Positions 34,560-47,235 of a stretch of DNA of 64,000 nucleotides are shown here, piece by piece. Source of the DNA: Siphonodentalium dalli (lineage: Eukaryota > Mollusca > Scaphopoda > Gadilida > Siphonodentaliidae); the NCBI GenBank assembly GCA_032622095.1, contig CP136065.1:41575503-41639502 (forward strand), written 5' to 3'. The position numbers and the translations under genes were made by a program. Position 1 is the first letter of the stretch. The number at the start of each line of letters is the position of its first letter. The notes under the pieces are model-generated. The model was not told where the DNA came from, did not search any database, and saw only the letters and a list, made by a program, of their open reading frames with translations.

Positions 34560-34666
34560 AGTGAATTGCATCCTAAAAAATAAAAAAAATAAAAATTTGC
34601 CTACCTACCCAATTTTTTTTCCAGTCCATTAGCGGAAACAAACGTATAATTTTTTTAGGCCTTACG
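34560..34666. mobile_element. Possible right end of a TTA-flanked element (H2 relic)
   Basis: The sequence reaches AATTTTTTTAGGCC followed by TTA (34664-34666). Read inward from that end it has GTTTCCGCTAATGGACTGG and TTGGGTAGGTAGGC, close to H1's sub-terminal GTTAGCGGATT...CTGGAAAA and TTGGGTCGGTCGG. The matching left end was not found. Confidence 0.45.
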
Positions 34667-34669
34667 GAA

Positions 34670-35500
34670 ATTAGGATGTGAGATCAGCATGGTCTTCTCA
34701 TGGCATACACCGCCCAGTCACGTGCGTAACAACCTGAGAGTAGCACATGGCTATTCCCTTCAAGCATTTGTCCTGCATGAGAATACCCTAAGATTGTTGA
34801 AGCAACATCACCGCGATTGATAACTGGTACACGTTGTAAAAGTCTTGTTTCCCACAAACGGGTCATTGAAGTTGACGGTGTCATCCGCAGGCATCAAGGA
34901 GGTTAACGTCGACATGCTTTGTCAGGGAAGTTAATGTTGTCATCAGCAGCATCAAGGAAGTTAACATTGATATCAAAAGGCATTTTAGCTCAGCTATCCT
35001 CACTATTTTCTGATGACAGACACTTCAATATCAGTAATTCATTGAGAACAATTTAAGCAGCATTGTAATTGACACTTTCATATGTGTGAAAAGTGCATTT
35101 GAATATTGTGTGTAGGTTAACTAGAAAAACACAATTTGGTAATGTTTGTGATAAAAGGCCATTATAACATGGATATCGTTACTCACAGGCTGATCTGTTT
35201 TATACTGGTTGCAAGGATAATTGTATTCGATTTTGGCATGCAAAGATTTATTGAAATTATTATTCATAAAGTGGATTCCATTAATTAGTAATTATTTTTA
35301 GTAATCATGGTAATGAGGTTAGGACAAACAAGATTACCGATATTGTAAAGCATTGTTATGTCTAGGAATTGCCATCATAAGTGATAGAAAATTCTTCCAA
35401 AAAAGCTTGTACTCAATATGGGATGAAATGAGACACAAAAGGTGTAAAACAAGTTATATTAATTTGGTTGAAAAATTCAGGTCATGGACATATATACAAT
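34670..35500. other. Intergenic DNA
   Basis: AAGTTAA(T/C)(G/A)TTG(T/A)(C/T)ATC phrases repeat near 34890-34970. The minus frame 34684-34884 is unsupported. Confidence 0.4.
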
Positions 35501-35860
35501 GTCGAGGTGTTTCTATGGAATTTGGGGCGATTCACCCACCCATGCAGTCAAATCGGCCAAAATCCTTACTGTTCTCGAAAATGGTCCATACCCCATTTTC
35601 ACCCCTCTCGGGTGGTAATCCCTGGGGATGATTGGGGGGGGGGGGGGTCAGTGTGTTTATATGGGCTATTTGGGGCAGAACACTCACCCATATGCCATAA
35701 AATCGGCCAAAATCATTACTGTTCTCAAAAATGGTCCATACCCCATTTTCACCCCCTCAGGGTGGTACTCCCCGGGGGTGATGGGTGGGGTGGTTTGTTT
35801 CTAGGGGGTATTTGGGGCGGGCTACCCACCCATCCCATCAAATCGGCCAAAAGAGACATT
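35500..35860. repeat. Tandem repeat, about 145-bp units, three copies
   Basis: Each unit has AAATCGGCCAAAA, CTGTTCTC(G/A)AAAATGGTCC and GGGTGGTA(A/C)TCCC. A run of 14 G lies in unit 1 (35634-35647). The 193-codon frame at 35468-36049 follows the repeat. Confidence 0.75.
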
Positions 35861-37394
35861 TTTGAGAATAAGGAATGGGAAATAAGTTCCAAATGTCATG
35901 TTTGTTTTAAAATGTTTGGGAACGCTGCCCACCCTTTTACAACATGTGTAGGTAGGTACACTTATAAAGATTTGTCTACACTTATGCCACATTTATTGGA
36001 CTTTGGTATGTTCAGGTTTTCTGCTCACAGATTCACACTCATATATTAAGCTTTGTCCTCTGACATGTGGCTTACTATTAAATATGAACTTTTTCAATTA
36101 TGAAATTATTTCGTTTTCGGTTATTTTAATTTTAATATGGTAATAAACTTAATTATTAAATATTTTGTGCTAAAATAGCTAGAGGTGTGACTGTCCCAAT
36201 GGGACTAAGGATACCCCCCGCTCCGTGTTTTTAAAATACTAAGATGTTTCACATGTCAGTAATCATTTAGTTAAAATAATAACATAACAGTTTCCATTGT
36301 AGGTGCACAACAATAACACTAATCTTAAACCTATTGACCAAATAAATGTAGGAATAAAAGTTCAGACAAAATTATGCATGTTGCGAAAGTGTTCTAAGTC
36401 GAAAAAGGGGAATAACTCCACAAAAAAAAGACATCATATTCACAGGTGCACAGGTTCCCATGGTACTTAATATCAGTGCCAAGTTTAAAAAGAATTCACT
36501 TAAAAATGTAGAAATAAAAGCTGAAACAAAATTATGCATGTTGCAAACAAATTTCTAAGTTGAAAAAAGATTGCATTTGCATATTGTGTTTTCGTGTTTT
36601 TTTAACCCATATACAATTTATTAACGGCAATATTTTTTATAACAATGAAAATTGGTCCGTTATCGCGTATTTTGAAATCTGCGTATCAAAGCGTCAATGA
36701 TTGTGTTTCCAACCAGACCTGCATGGTGAGCTATACACAACGGATGTTTGCTCCTAGAGACGTTTGAAACACCCGTAGATATCATATTCCACCATGCAGT
36801 TGACAACACATTGGAACTTTTTAAAGTTTTGACAGGGAACCTTCAAGTTATAAAGTCGAAAAATAACGCAGGGGATATTATACGTCACGGTCTCAGTTCC
36901 TGCAACACTGAAAAAAAAACTTAGTCATAGCCTTAGTCAACCCGTAAATTAGTTAGTTTTGACTAACGTAGCCAAAAGTAACTAAGTGTGACCTTAGTCA
37001 CACCTTAGTTACGAAGGTTAATATTTTCTTGATTCAGTCATGCCGTCAAAACTCAATAGTATACTTATCGGCGACATATTATATACGGCAATGACTCCAT
37101 ACAGTATGACTGACATTTAATATGTATATAATATCGCATTCATTCTGTGTTAATTGGGTCGGTACGTCTATGGACGAGTACGTAAATTTAACGCAAATTA
37201 TTGTCACGCCATTTTCTGGCTGACATTTTTAATTCGGAAAAATCACTAAAATCAGAGTGATTTAGACATGATATTGGCGTCGAAAGATCTAAAAGAGACG
37301 ACATATTACATAAATAACAACCATGGCGTATTTGGAGAGCGGATAAAACCAGGATAAAAGAGAAGTTAGGAAAATAATCTGCGAAACTGTTCAT
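35861..37394. other. Intergenic DNA with short repeats
   Basis: AAATTATGCATGTTGC followed by TTCTAAGT(C/T)GAAAAA occurs at about 36370 and 36530, typical of Helentron-type cores. At 36920-37015 CTTAGTCA/TGACTAA words form a small inverted cluster. No gene recognised. Confidence 0.45.
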
Positions 37395-37460
37395 CGTGTA
37401 TTGTTGAACTAATTTATTATTCAGCTGCTTTCAACAAGTGGACAATTTGTCAATAATAGC

Positions 37461-37695
37461 TTGAATCTTTATTCTACATGTGAAAGAACGGCGCCTAAAA
37501 TATTTGCTGCCAAAATTAGATTTGTGCCTGATGACTCCTTCAAGGTTACATGTACAGTACACTACATACAGTGTGGTGAACGTTTTTCGCTGTGGCATTG
37601 TGGACGACTACCCCAAGTTGAAGTTCATTCCGGCTTGGTTTGGTGATCGAGACTGTTACCTGTTCGATTGCGGACAGTTGTTAAAGACGGTCTGA
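37461..37695 (+). other. Coding-like segment, unassigned
   Basis: Two overlapping plus frames are open here. The one ending at 37695 contains FRCGIVDDYPKLKFIP and DRDCYLFDCG, which look protein-like. I see no splice sites that settle the frame and no recognisable family. It could be a decayed terminal exon. Confidence 0.25.
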
Positions 37696-37699
37696 TTTC

Positions 37700-39240
37700 G
37701 GTTCCTTTGATAACCGCACAAGTTTAAATTCTGCGAAAAAAAGGCTTATTAATCATTGACAATTTCCACTAAATTCATCGAGAGCAGTGATGCATGCCAA
37801 TTAATCGATGCATCAATGGTCTGACTTCATTTAGATGAAAACAAGGCTGAAACTTCGATGTCAAGCAATAGTGACAATAATAACAACGACTCAACGAGCA
37901 GCTATTAATATTAGAATGGTGAAAATGCAGTTGACAGTACTTGTTCAGAATCTGATTCTTTCAGAGCACATTGACATGCATGTACAATTACAAGAGAGGA
38001 TATGCGGCGTGCGCACCAGTGTAATTCACAGAGCTCCAACGTTAACAAAACACCAAAAACAATGAAACTGATGCCGTGTAGTGACGGATGATCACATACA
38101 TGTATCTACAATTCCAACTTAACAATGACCCCGACCAATTCATCCGTGTTCATCATTGTTCATTGAAATGTGTGGATATGAGACATTGTCATTATTCGCC
38201 ATGTTATCGTCAAGTTACCGGCATCACGACAATTTGCCAGGAGTACACTGTTATTGGTTGGATGTTCTTATCAAACTATCTTCGGCTGATTCACTGATAC
38301 TCCGAGTTATCATAATTATCCGATTCCCGTTGCTAAATATACGGTGACAAGGCACACACAAACGCTGGCAACACGTAAATAATTTCATTACCGAAAATAC
38401 GGTATTTTTAGTTTTGATTCGGTACGGTAAATCGGTATTACGCTGATACCGATACCGCACGGTAAATACCGAGTACCGCCCATCTCTAGTTGTTAGTGAA
38501 TTGAGCATATTTTCTCCTAAAGTGGAACGTTAAATGATAAGAATGTCACATCATCTCATGCGTTGTCAAAGATATGCAGGTGATTGTGAATGTTACAGAA
38601 CCAACTGGCATTTGAGCCTAGCTCACTCCCGAGTTGTAACATGCATCCACAGTATATGCTGGGGTAACATGCTGGGGAAAAAATTCACCGATCGTCAATA
38701 CCACGAATCTGCGAAAACGGTAAGCGGTTTAATAGTACGTTTCTAATGACCGGATGTTTGGCAGTACACGCTTTTTTTTAGTAGTACATGTTTGTACTTT
38801 CTTTGGGCGCTGAATTTATCGATCTCAATTCGCGATATCATCTTGATGTTTTCACAATGGCATGAGTTTTGTCCTTAATATTAAAGATTAAAGAAATGTG
38901 AACATAATTTACAAGAAATAAAAACACTGAAAGCATTAAATGGGATTATGTTCATGTGGGATCATGTGGGTGTGATGAATCATGATACAAGTCAACTCAA
39001 CTCAAGTATATAACATTTTAAAATGCATGTAATAATCAGACATAGTATCATATGTTAGACAAATTGACAAGTTATACATTCAATGTCTTCAATTATCATA
39101 AATGTATGCAGTTTGCTGTGTACTGTGTGTAGTTGACTGAGTAAATGAGGCTACCAACCTTCAGAATCGTGCCAGTGGCAAGAATACCCAGGTATTAGGA
39201 TGACAGTGGTGCCTGGGCGCCAACTGCCTTCAACTGGGAA
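37700..39240. other. Intergenic DNA with one word-rich terminus-like segment
   Basis: 38395-38485 repeats GGTA and TACCG words (CGGTACGGTAAATCGGTAT, GATACCGATACCGCACGG) and ends GCCCATCTCTAG, a form common in animal hAT-like element ends. No partner found and no gene recognised. Confidence 0.4.
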
Positions 39241-39264
39241 TGAACTCTCAAACACATAACACTG

Positions 39265-39740
39265 TTGGTGCCATTCCAGCAACCAATGCCAAGGCAAATT
39301 GATTCGGCAATTACAGGCACATTACACTCGGCAGTTAATTCCATAACTGCACTAAATGTAGTCAAATTGCAGTTGGATATTCAAAATGCCAGTTCAGCCA
39401 CATTACCAGTTTACACTGCTGAAAACCAGGGTTTGATCCATGTTAACAATACAAATTATGGTTAATGATCCATCTGAGCTACAGGCCACATCTTTGCCCA
39501 TCGCGGAGCTTACCCTTTCATCGGTGCTACACATGCTGACCACAGTCCCCATCCGTAACAGTTCTCATGTGCCGTTGAAAATTAAACATCAAATATAGGC
39601 GAATGGGACCTACATTGGCGTGCAGAACCCAATCCCTATTTTATGCGTGGGCAGTCAGGTCCATATGCTGGCCAGGCTGCTAGTCATTCATCATGAGTCG
39701 CGCAAATTCCTGGAACAAATCACTGTATGTGCCCGTCTCT
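39265..39740 (+). pseudogene. Possible decayed retroelement gag-like segment
   Basis: A 66-codon frame (39265-39465, rich in S, T, N, Q) is followed by another frame with SHVPLKIKHQI, a stop, then ANGTYIGVQ. Phrases like 'VPLKIKxKIWxGEY' occur in gag-like proteins of tyrosine-recombinase retrotransposons. The resemblance is weak. Confidence 0.2.
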
Positions 39741-40080
39741 TATTGCTGCACTTTCCATCGTGGTGCATTTTGTAATGGTAATTTATACAGTGCGCTAAGC
39801 AGATCACCTTAAAACACTGTATATGGTAATTTAGCCAGTTGGGAACACCGTATACAGTCGCCTTAAAGCACCGTATATGTTGCTCTAGCTACATACTTTT
39901 TTAAAAATCAAATGAAATTATTATTTACTAAAATTTTTAAGCAGTCCAAATTCATATGCTCCCATGTAACAATGAGGTTAATTTTTACTTAATTTCCACA
40001 GCTTCTGTTGTTGGACGAGGCTACCGAGCACTACGGTATTGGATGACACTAGTGGTCATATAGAATGTGCTTCCTGACAG

Positions 40081-40142
40081 GATACAGCACAGCAGATAGC
40101 TAGTCTGAAACAAGATTTAGCTGAATTGAAGGAGGGATGCAG
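40081..40142 (+). CDS. Predicted 62-bp internal exon, coiled-coil
   Basis: Acceptor TGTGCTTCCTGACAG and donor AG|GTGAGA bound an open frame of 20 codons reading TAQQIASLKQDLAELKEG, a clear heptad-like helix. It may belong with the predicted exons at 42111-42318 and 42818-42891. Function unknown. Confidence 0.35.
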
Positions 40143-41138
40143 GTGAGATTAATATCTTGAAATTAATTTACCCTACCCCTCACACATTATGCAACTGAGA
40201 GTTTTAACACGACCTATATAACTACCTCACCTCTCTTGAAATTTGTGCAATTAGAAAGTAGTAAATTCACCAGATAATGCTGATGGAAAATATCAAAAGA
40301 TCAGCACTATCAAAAGCCAATACCAAGCAAAGTTCACTAATTGTGGCATGAACCAGTTTCCCTAATCTGCTAATCACCACCCTTATGGATAATTTCATGA
40401 GAAATGGGGTTTTTATTGTCAATTTTTTGACTGGAACATTTAATTATTTGAATTCACTAACAGCAGGCTGCATTTAAATTCAGGTTAATATTGTTTCAGA
40501 CTGAACAACAATAAAGATGCAACTGCTATGATGCACCGGTAGTTGACACGTAGGATGTGGAGGATGAAGGCCATGAAGCACAAGTTAGTCCTAACAAAAT
40601 AATAACTTTGTTTCCGGTAACATGCCCACCCGTTCGCCGGACTGCCCACCCTAAAATGGCAAAAAAAAAATGTTTACTAGATAATTTCCAAAGCTTTGTA
40701 AAGTGACACACTAATCGGGACCGGAGTCCCCCCAGAAGTTTGCTTTTATGCAAAACTTTGTAAAGGACCGCAATATATACAAGACTGGAAAGTGCACATG
40801 ACTCGCAACAAACATGGCCACGCCCATGCAAAACACTGACCAGCCGAGAGGGTGACTTTGATGACAGATTCTCCCTATTAAAATTGTGATAACTGATTAT
40901 AATTTCCCCCAATTGATTGGTTTTAAAAATGTGTTTTCAGGTTATATGTCAATGATTAAAGATGTGTCAGGGGATCCCTAAAGATTAAAAAAACTATCAT
41001 TACAAAGACGATGAACTCTTGCTCTACATCAAGAAGGGCTCTGGAAGCATTGGAACAGAGTGAAAAGAAGAAAGTTTCATGGAAAGAAAGAGGCTAGTTT
41101 AAGTTGAATAATAATATTATAATGCCCCATGATCTTAA

Positions 41139-41308
41139 CCCTTTCAGTGCCAAGTCCGATTTTTGTATCAACCCATATTTCCTTGATCATTTTTCAAATT
41201 TATTGATTATAATAATGTGATACATTGATGGAAAGAGCAATCAATAAATTTGAAAAATGATCAAGGAAATATGGGTTGATACAAAAATCGGACTGGGCAC
41301 TGAAAGGG
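41139..41308. mobile_element. piggyBac-type MITE, 170 bp, copy B
   Basis: CCCTTTCAGTGCC...GGCACTGAAAGGG with TTAA at 41135-41138 and 41309-41312. The arms match copy A at 28209-28415; the centre is about 37 bases shorter. Confidence 0.92.
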
Positions 41309-41830
41309 TTAATGTATATAATTGAAGCAATTACATGTATTAAAGTATGTTGAAGGTATGTATATTGTGTTATTGAGATTCAAATACATGTATCTACCAC
41401 TGGTAGCTATTTGAATCTCATGAACAATTCAAGCACACACTATATGTAGATATTTTTTATCATCCTATAATTATTATTGATTATTGCGATCGATAACATT
41501 TTATACTCATCTGAACACTGATCTGAATGCATCAAAAATTAACATTTGGTCAGAATTATCCTCAAATATCATTTAATGTTGTTTAATTTGAAGCCAACCT
41601 GTCAAGTATGGTTTTAAGCTAATGTTTTAACCCTTCCATGACTGGAGCTTCCTGAAAATTTAGCATAGATAGAATCAAATACTACATAGCTAGATCTAGC
41701 AGCTAGATGTATCTACATGTACGTAGGGATTGAAGGTTACACTACACTAAATTTGGGTGGCATTTTGAATCATAGGGCAGTAAATTTTGAAATTGTCAAT
41801 CCAGCTAATCTAGGTTATATATAGTTAACA

Positions 41831-42099
41831 AGAGCAATGCCAATCGTAACTCTGGGTAAAATAATGCAAAAACTTTGAATTATCACAATATCTTGCCATA
41901 TTTTAAAGTCCACCAATGGCCATAACTCCTGTCATACTCAAGGAACAAAATGGTCAGGGGCATAATAACACTGAACCCTATGGAAATGACTTGGCTTAAT
42001 TTGCTGTGAGTAATAATTCATATTCCAATGTACGAACCTAGTCTTAATTTCTGAGCAATATGATGCTGCTACATGTTTATGAGCATGTTTCATTGCAAT
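41831..42099. repeat. Core-repeat fragment
   Basis: It starts AACAAGAGCAATGCC, the start form seen for other arrays here (ACAAGAG near 50132 and 51648), then GGCCATAACTCCTGTC. The array seems interrupted; further units are at 42420-42700. Confidence 0.4.
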
Positions 42100-42110
42100 T
42101 ACAGTTGCAG

Positions 42111-42318
42111 GAAAGTCAAATACTACCATCTCGGTACCAACTGCTACCAACACTGTATGGCATGCTCCAAATAGTTCCAGTGAACACTTGGCAGAATCCT
42201 TTACATATCCAACTTTCACAGACAACAACAGCAGATTAGCGACCATGACAAAGGAAAGAGATGATGCTCTTTCCACAGGAGTACAAACTCTTCACTCTAC
42301 CATGCCAACCATCGCCAG
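42111..42318 (+). CDS. Predicted internal exon, S/T/N-rich
   Basis: The acceptor is CAATTACAG or TTGCAG just before, the donor GCCAG|GTAACT. One frame is open for 69 codons (SNTTISVPTATNTVWHAP, SSSEHLAESFTYPTF, LATMTKERDDALSTG). Unrecognised; possibly one gene with 40081-40142 and 42818-42891. Confidence 0.35.
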
Positions 42319-42419
42319 GTAACTAAAATATGTCTGTATATATATCTAGGGGAAACTAAGTTAAGCTGGTATAAGCATGGTCATGAAATAAAACAAAAAT
42401 ACTTATTAATCTTAGTCAA

Positions 42420-42700
42420 AATTAGTCCATATCTTGGATCAGACCCATAATGTAACTTGACAGGTCTACGTTTTGGGCTGAGAACTTCAGATGACAAATT
42501 TGGTTCCCAATTTTGCGATAAAATGACCCAAAACTAAATTAGCATCTGGGGAAACTCAAAACCTGGACATTTCTAAGTTGAAAGGAGCTATAACTCACTA
42601 AAAATTATCAGACTGGACACAAATTGAAACTTCACCGTATTTTGGAGTCAACAACTCACATGCCAAATTTACTAAAATAAAATTATTAATGAAGAATTTA
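42420..42700. repeat. Core-repeat units
   Basis: GATCAGACCCATAATGTAAC...TTTTGGGCTGAGAAC and AAATTATCAGACTGGACAC...TTTTGGAGTCA follow the same order as the 46.5-47.2 kb array. Confidence 0.5.
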
Positions 42701-42817
42701 TCTCAATGTATTGTAGTTAGTCTTGTACTAATCTCAATGTATTGGAGTTAACATTGTGCTACATTTATATTTTTTAATTGTAGCTGTTTCTGGATCAGTT
42801 TCTCCCAGGAAAATAAG

Positions 42818-42891
42818 GATACTGCAAAAACATTGTTGAAATATTAGATCCCAGTGGCAGCCTCAGGAATGAACAAATTGGCATGACAATG
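42818..42891 (+). CDS. Predicted internal exon
   Basis: AATAAG at the left and ATG|GTATGT at the right bound a frame with NIVEILDPSGSLRNEQIG. It lies 500 bases after the predicted exon at 42111-42318. Low confidence; no family recognised. Confidence 0.25.
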
Positions 42892-42993
42892 GTATGTACC
42901 ACAATTCCTTCATGGCATCTTGGATTAACAATCAGTTGATATTGAGATGCAAAATTATTGGATGGTGGTGCTTGCTTTATACTATGCAAGCAT

Positions 42994-43021
42994 GGGTAAC
43001 TTTTCAGGATTTAGTCGGAAA
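42994..43021. mobile_element. Relic of the CAGTAATGCC MITE family
   Basis: GGGTAACTTTTCAGGATTTA then GTCGGAAA matches the inner arm of the MITE at 13846-14063. Only about 28 bases are left. Confidence 0.7.
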
Positions 43022-44680
43022 CTATTAATTTAGCTTTTTTTGTACTATATAAGATTTTTATATAGGTTCCTGGGTATAATAAATAAATATGAATAGAAGA
43101 GTCTTGTCCCGAAACACTTCTTTTAATTAATATTGATTTATTTTGGATTTTCTGGTATAATACATATGATCAAATTTGGACATTTACTACTCGCAGGTCA
43201 TAGAAAGCTGGAGAATTCTAACTCTAACCTAGACCACGTGAACGATTCATGATGGTCTGTTCTAAAAATAGTAACGAATATATGTCTCACTTATTATTAA
43301 TTATTAATTTACTATTAACTGATAGAAGTGTTTCCGGTCAGGTCCATCTTTAAAGTTTAACTAACATTTAGCCTGTTTTGAATTTTCAAACTTACTAGGC
43401 CTACGGTATATATAATTAGCACTTAAGCCCAAAAACACTGACCCTATTGTCATTTTGGTACATAATGCATTATTCAATGAACTTTTTTTTGCCATTTCAG
43501 GATACATGGAACTCCACTTTAAACAAAGCGAAAGTGTTATTAACATCCAAATAAATAGAAAATGCTTGGACGCCAAAAAAAGGATAAAGAATTGCTGAAC
43601 ATGCACATTCAAACTCCCTCAGAACAACCCACTGCCATATACATGTTACATTTAAACCGAAGATAATTTCGTACTTTTTTTTATTATAACTTGGTGGCTT
43701 TTCGTCGGCTAAGTGCTATAATGTTCTATGTTGTGAAAATGAGATATTGGTGTCGTTCGATTCAGCTCGGCATTTTTTATCTAAATTCAACAAGCTTTCT
43801 TGCATCGGGACATGAGAGGTGCACTACATGGCTGACATCGGGACATGAGAGGTGCACTACATGGCTGTGGAAATATTCAATTAGCTAATCAGGCAATAGC
43901 ATTAAAAGTAAATAATATCATCTGGATGAATAAGACAGCAGATCAACGATTAAAGCGACTAACTAGTGACGTATGTTTATGATTCTGCCAACTGCAAACA
44001 TCACCGGACGGACGCCTGACTATTTCGAAGACAGCAGCTATTGCCAAAAAACCGGGACAAGTAAAACGAATCCAATCTTGTGAAACAGAAACATTTGGCA
44101 ATAAACGCCACGGGGTCGTTAGAGTATAGTTTACACATAATTTATCTAACATGCATATTTTGCCAAGTCCATGATCCGGCTCGAGTGCCAAATATTCATC
44201 AAAAAAGGTGCAGCATTATAAATAAAAAAAATCGCTTGAGAGCGCAGACACACACTTCCCTTAAATGTTGGTAATTGTGACGATTCCGGGATCCGGCTCA
44301 AGTGTAAAATAAGCATAAAAGGTGTCGCACTACAAACCCCCAAAAAAAATTTATATCTCACAAGTACACTTATATGTGTCGTGTCAACCAGACTAAGACA
44401 CTTGTCAAAAAAGACAAAACAAATACAATATTAAACCAGCCATGTCGTTAGACATGCCGGTTCAAAGCCCAGGAAAATTGTAATTGCATTAAGATGCAAA
44501 ACATATGTTTCATAAAATTTTATCAAATTGTCCTAATACTCATTACATCCTGTTTTTGTGATAGCTAGCCTACTGAATACAAGCTATTTAATTAACGGTG
44601 AATTGCAGAACACAAGAGTGTGCATTATAGCCAATAGATACTGCATTGCTGAGCTCTCGCTTAGCCGATGTTGTAAAATT
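43022..44680. other. Intergenic DNA with two short duplications
   Basis: A 34-35-bp unit (CATCGGGACATGAGAGGTGC...) is repeated twice at about 43803-43866. A diverged duplication of GATCCGGCTC(G/A)AGTG with AAAAGGTG lies at 44173-44215 and 44289-44330. No gene recognised. Confidence 0.5.
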
Positions 44681-45040
44681 ACTATAAAAACAACCAATAA
44701 CATAACTTTTAATAGCCCAAATTGCACCTAACTTCATAAATCACCAACATTCATCTACTTTACACATGCCAATAAACTTTTTTTCATATATTTGCTTTGT
44801 GTATCCATTATTTCGACTTGTGCTCGGTCTTCATAGAAATCCGTGCCAAACTCTCGTAATAGTAATAGTATAAAACTGCCAATAACATAACTTTTAATAG
44901 CCCAAATTGCATCAAACTTCACATATGGCAACCTACACACCCATATAAACTTTGTAAAATTTCTCTACTATATCCCTTATTTGAACTTATGTTCGGTTGT
45001 GTCCGGTTATGTTCGGTTGTGTTCAGTATTCATAGTGACC
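44681..45040. repeat. Two diverged units of about 185 bp
   Basis: CCAATAACATAACTTTTAAT then AGCCCAAATTGCA occurs at about 44692 and 44877, followed in each by CCATATAAAC/CCAATAAAC and (G/T)TGTTCGGT words. Confidence 0.6.
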
Positions 45041-45332
45041 TGAAATTGAGGTCAAGATACTTATTGATAACAAAACAATTTCAGACCGAGAAACAATATG
45101 CATGGATTTTAGTATGAGTTGTATGGCCTATCTATCAAAAATTTCAGAACATTTGATGGATACGACACCAATGGCTTTAACCACACTGGCAAGAAACATG
45201 CGCTGTTTAAATCCAAAGCACTTGGATAGGCTGCACCATTTAAGATTCTATTCCTATAAGCTTATATGCTTCGGGATGACATAGCATATTGTCCCTGAAA
45301 GGGTTAATCAATCTCTCTTAACAGTGGCAGTT

Positions 45333-45400
45333 GAGAACGAGAGGCCGATCACGATCGGCAGATGTTTAACCCATACCTTGACGATAGCGATTAGCTATTT
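45333..45400. repeat. Dispersed repeat R, 5' fragment
   Basis: AACGAGAGGCCGATCACGAT then CGGCAGATG and GACGATAGCGA match the first 65 bases of the copies at 15895 and 32292; the rest is absent. Confidence 0.7.
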
Positions 45401-47235
45401 TTATAAATTTTATAAATCCTTACATCAACCTTTTCATGAGTACTAAAGTTTCAACAATTCACACTTAATATAGTGATCACGTGAAAAATATTTAGTTATC
45501 ACATTGTGTCAACAGGATTGGCGGAGGATGTTAATATTTTTAAGCAAATAAACCAAATGACCCTCACTATGCAGGTTAGGGGTGTGTTCTTGTCAACTAT
45601 GCCAAGAACTACATGTATAAACATAATCAATGGAAATATTTGAGTTATCAAATCGGATAGAATAGGGTTAATCTTACCCAAACTAATGAACTGATAAACA
45701 CAAAATAGTCTATACAAAGCATGTCATTGGATTTAGAAACCCATACAATAAGTCAGTCTCAAGAATACCAGCACCATTAATATTACCCTGGCGCCCAAAT
45801 GCAACTGAGGGAATTTCAAAATAAGACATTTCCTCTAATGATGAATATATAATTGGTGATTTATTGAAACCCTTACTGAACCTGGATCAAAGTGAAAGGG
45901 ATAATATTATATCTGTCTATCGCATAATATGTGTCTATGGAATGGTTTAATTTTAATCCAAAATCCATGCAAATCAAAAGTGGATCACCATCAACCTGGA
46001 CATAATATAGGAGAATGATCAAATGAAAAGCTTCAAAACCATATGTGTGGAGAGGGTTAATCATTTGCAATGACATCATATCATGGAACTGAGGAATGTG
46101 TGGATTAATTTTTGTCTAAGATAAGACAACAGTGTATGTAGACAACAATGTCTGTAAAACATCCCTACAAAGTAACAATGGACTATTCCAATTTAATATT
46201 TTAGAATAGGTGTCATATAGTGTTTACATAAACTTTAGTAATGAACCTGTTTCAGCAGAGGGGTTAACTTAATATTGCACAGAAAACAGAACTCCACCAG
46301 ATAGCCATCAATCAATTTGACATTAATATGATAACAAATCCTGCCAGCCAGCAGTACCACTATCAGGCTTTATAGCATGTCCATAGTGATAATTAACTCA
46401 TTTCAATAACACACAAGGTCTGCGAGATATGTTCTCTTAAAATTCCCAGCAGTAATTACTTGAATTATAAAGGGTCATAACTCTGTTAAAATATATCGGA
46501 TCAAACCCATATTCGAACTCGATCTGTATTTAGGGGTGATAAATTCATATACCAAATTTGGTGCTGATCAGATGAAAAATGTTTTGAGTCATAGCAGCTT
46601 GGGCGAATTCTAAGTAAACATAAGAGTGAAAAGGGTTAATTAAACAATACCAAAAACCATACAGACTAAGAACGTGCTAAGAAAAACCTAGGTAAGAAAT
46701 ATGAGGCAGATCAGAAGAAATATGTTCAACTTATTGCATTGGATAGCATGTGTGTAAAGGGTTAATTATTTTCTAAACCGATCAACCAATCAATACCAAA
46801 AACTATACAGATGAGGGGCATGTCATCATAAACCTACATATCAAATATGAACACAATCGGACAAAATATACTTCGGTTATAGCATCGGATTTTTGTTTTT
46901 TTAATTTTATTTTCGAAAAAAGGGTCATAACTCCTTTAAAATAAATCGGATCAAACCCATATTCGAACTCGATCTGTATTTTGGACTCTGAAACTCGCAT
47001 ACCAAATTTGGTTCCGATCAGATAAAAATTGTTAGAGTTATGACAGCATGTGTGAATTCGAAGTAAAAAAAGGGCCATAACTACGTAAAAAAAATTCGGA
47101 TCATACCCATATTTGAACTCGATCTGTATTTTGGTCTGAGAAACTCATATACAAAATTTGGTTCCGATCGGATAGAAATTTTTTGAGTTATCGCACCATG
47201 CGTAAAGTGTATACGGACAGACAGACAGACAGCGA
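45401..47235. mobile_element. Core-repeat array ending in AGAC microsatellite
   Basis: Diverged units separated by (A)GGGTTAAT occur at 45300, 45663, 46052, 46261, 46628 and 46757. The better-kept units at 46471, 46921 and 47071 have AGGGTCATAACTC, AACTCGATCTGTATTT and CAAATTTGGTTCCGATC. It ends with (ACAG)n at about 47215-47232. It is the same family as 16740-17000, Helentron-associated in architecture. Confidence 0.6.

Noticed and set aside
35468-36049. 193-codon plus frame
   Set aside because: It follows the 145-bp tandem repeat, and its repeated phrase (FHPSRVV / FHPLRVV) is the repeat itself.
40526-40912. 128-codon minus frame
   Set aside because: No family motif, no homologue in the window and no splice or start context; the composition is like random sequence on a moderately GC-rich patch.
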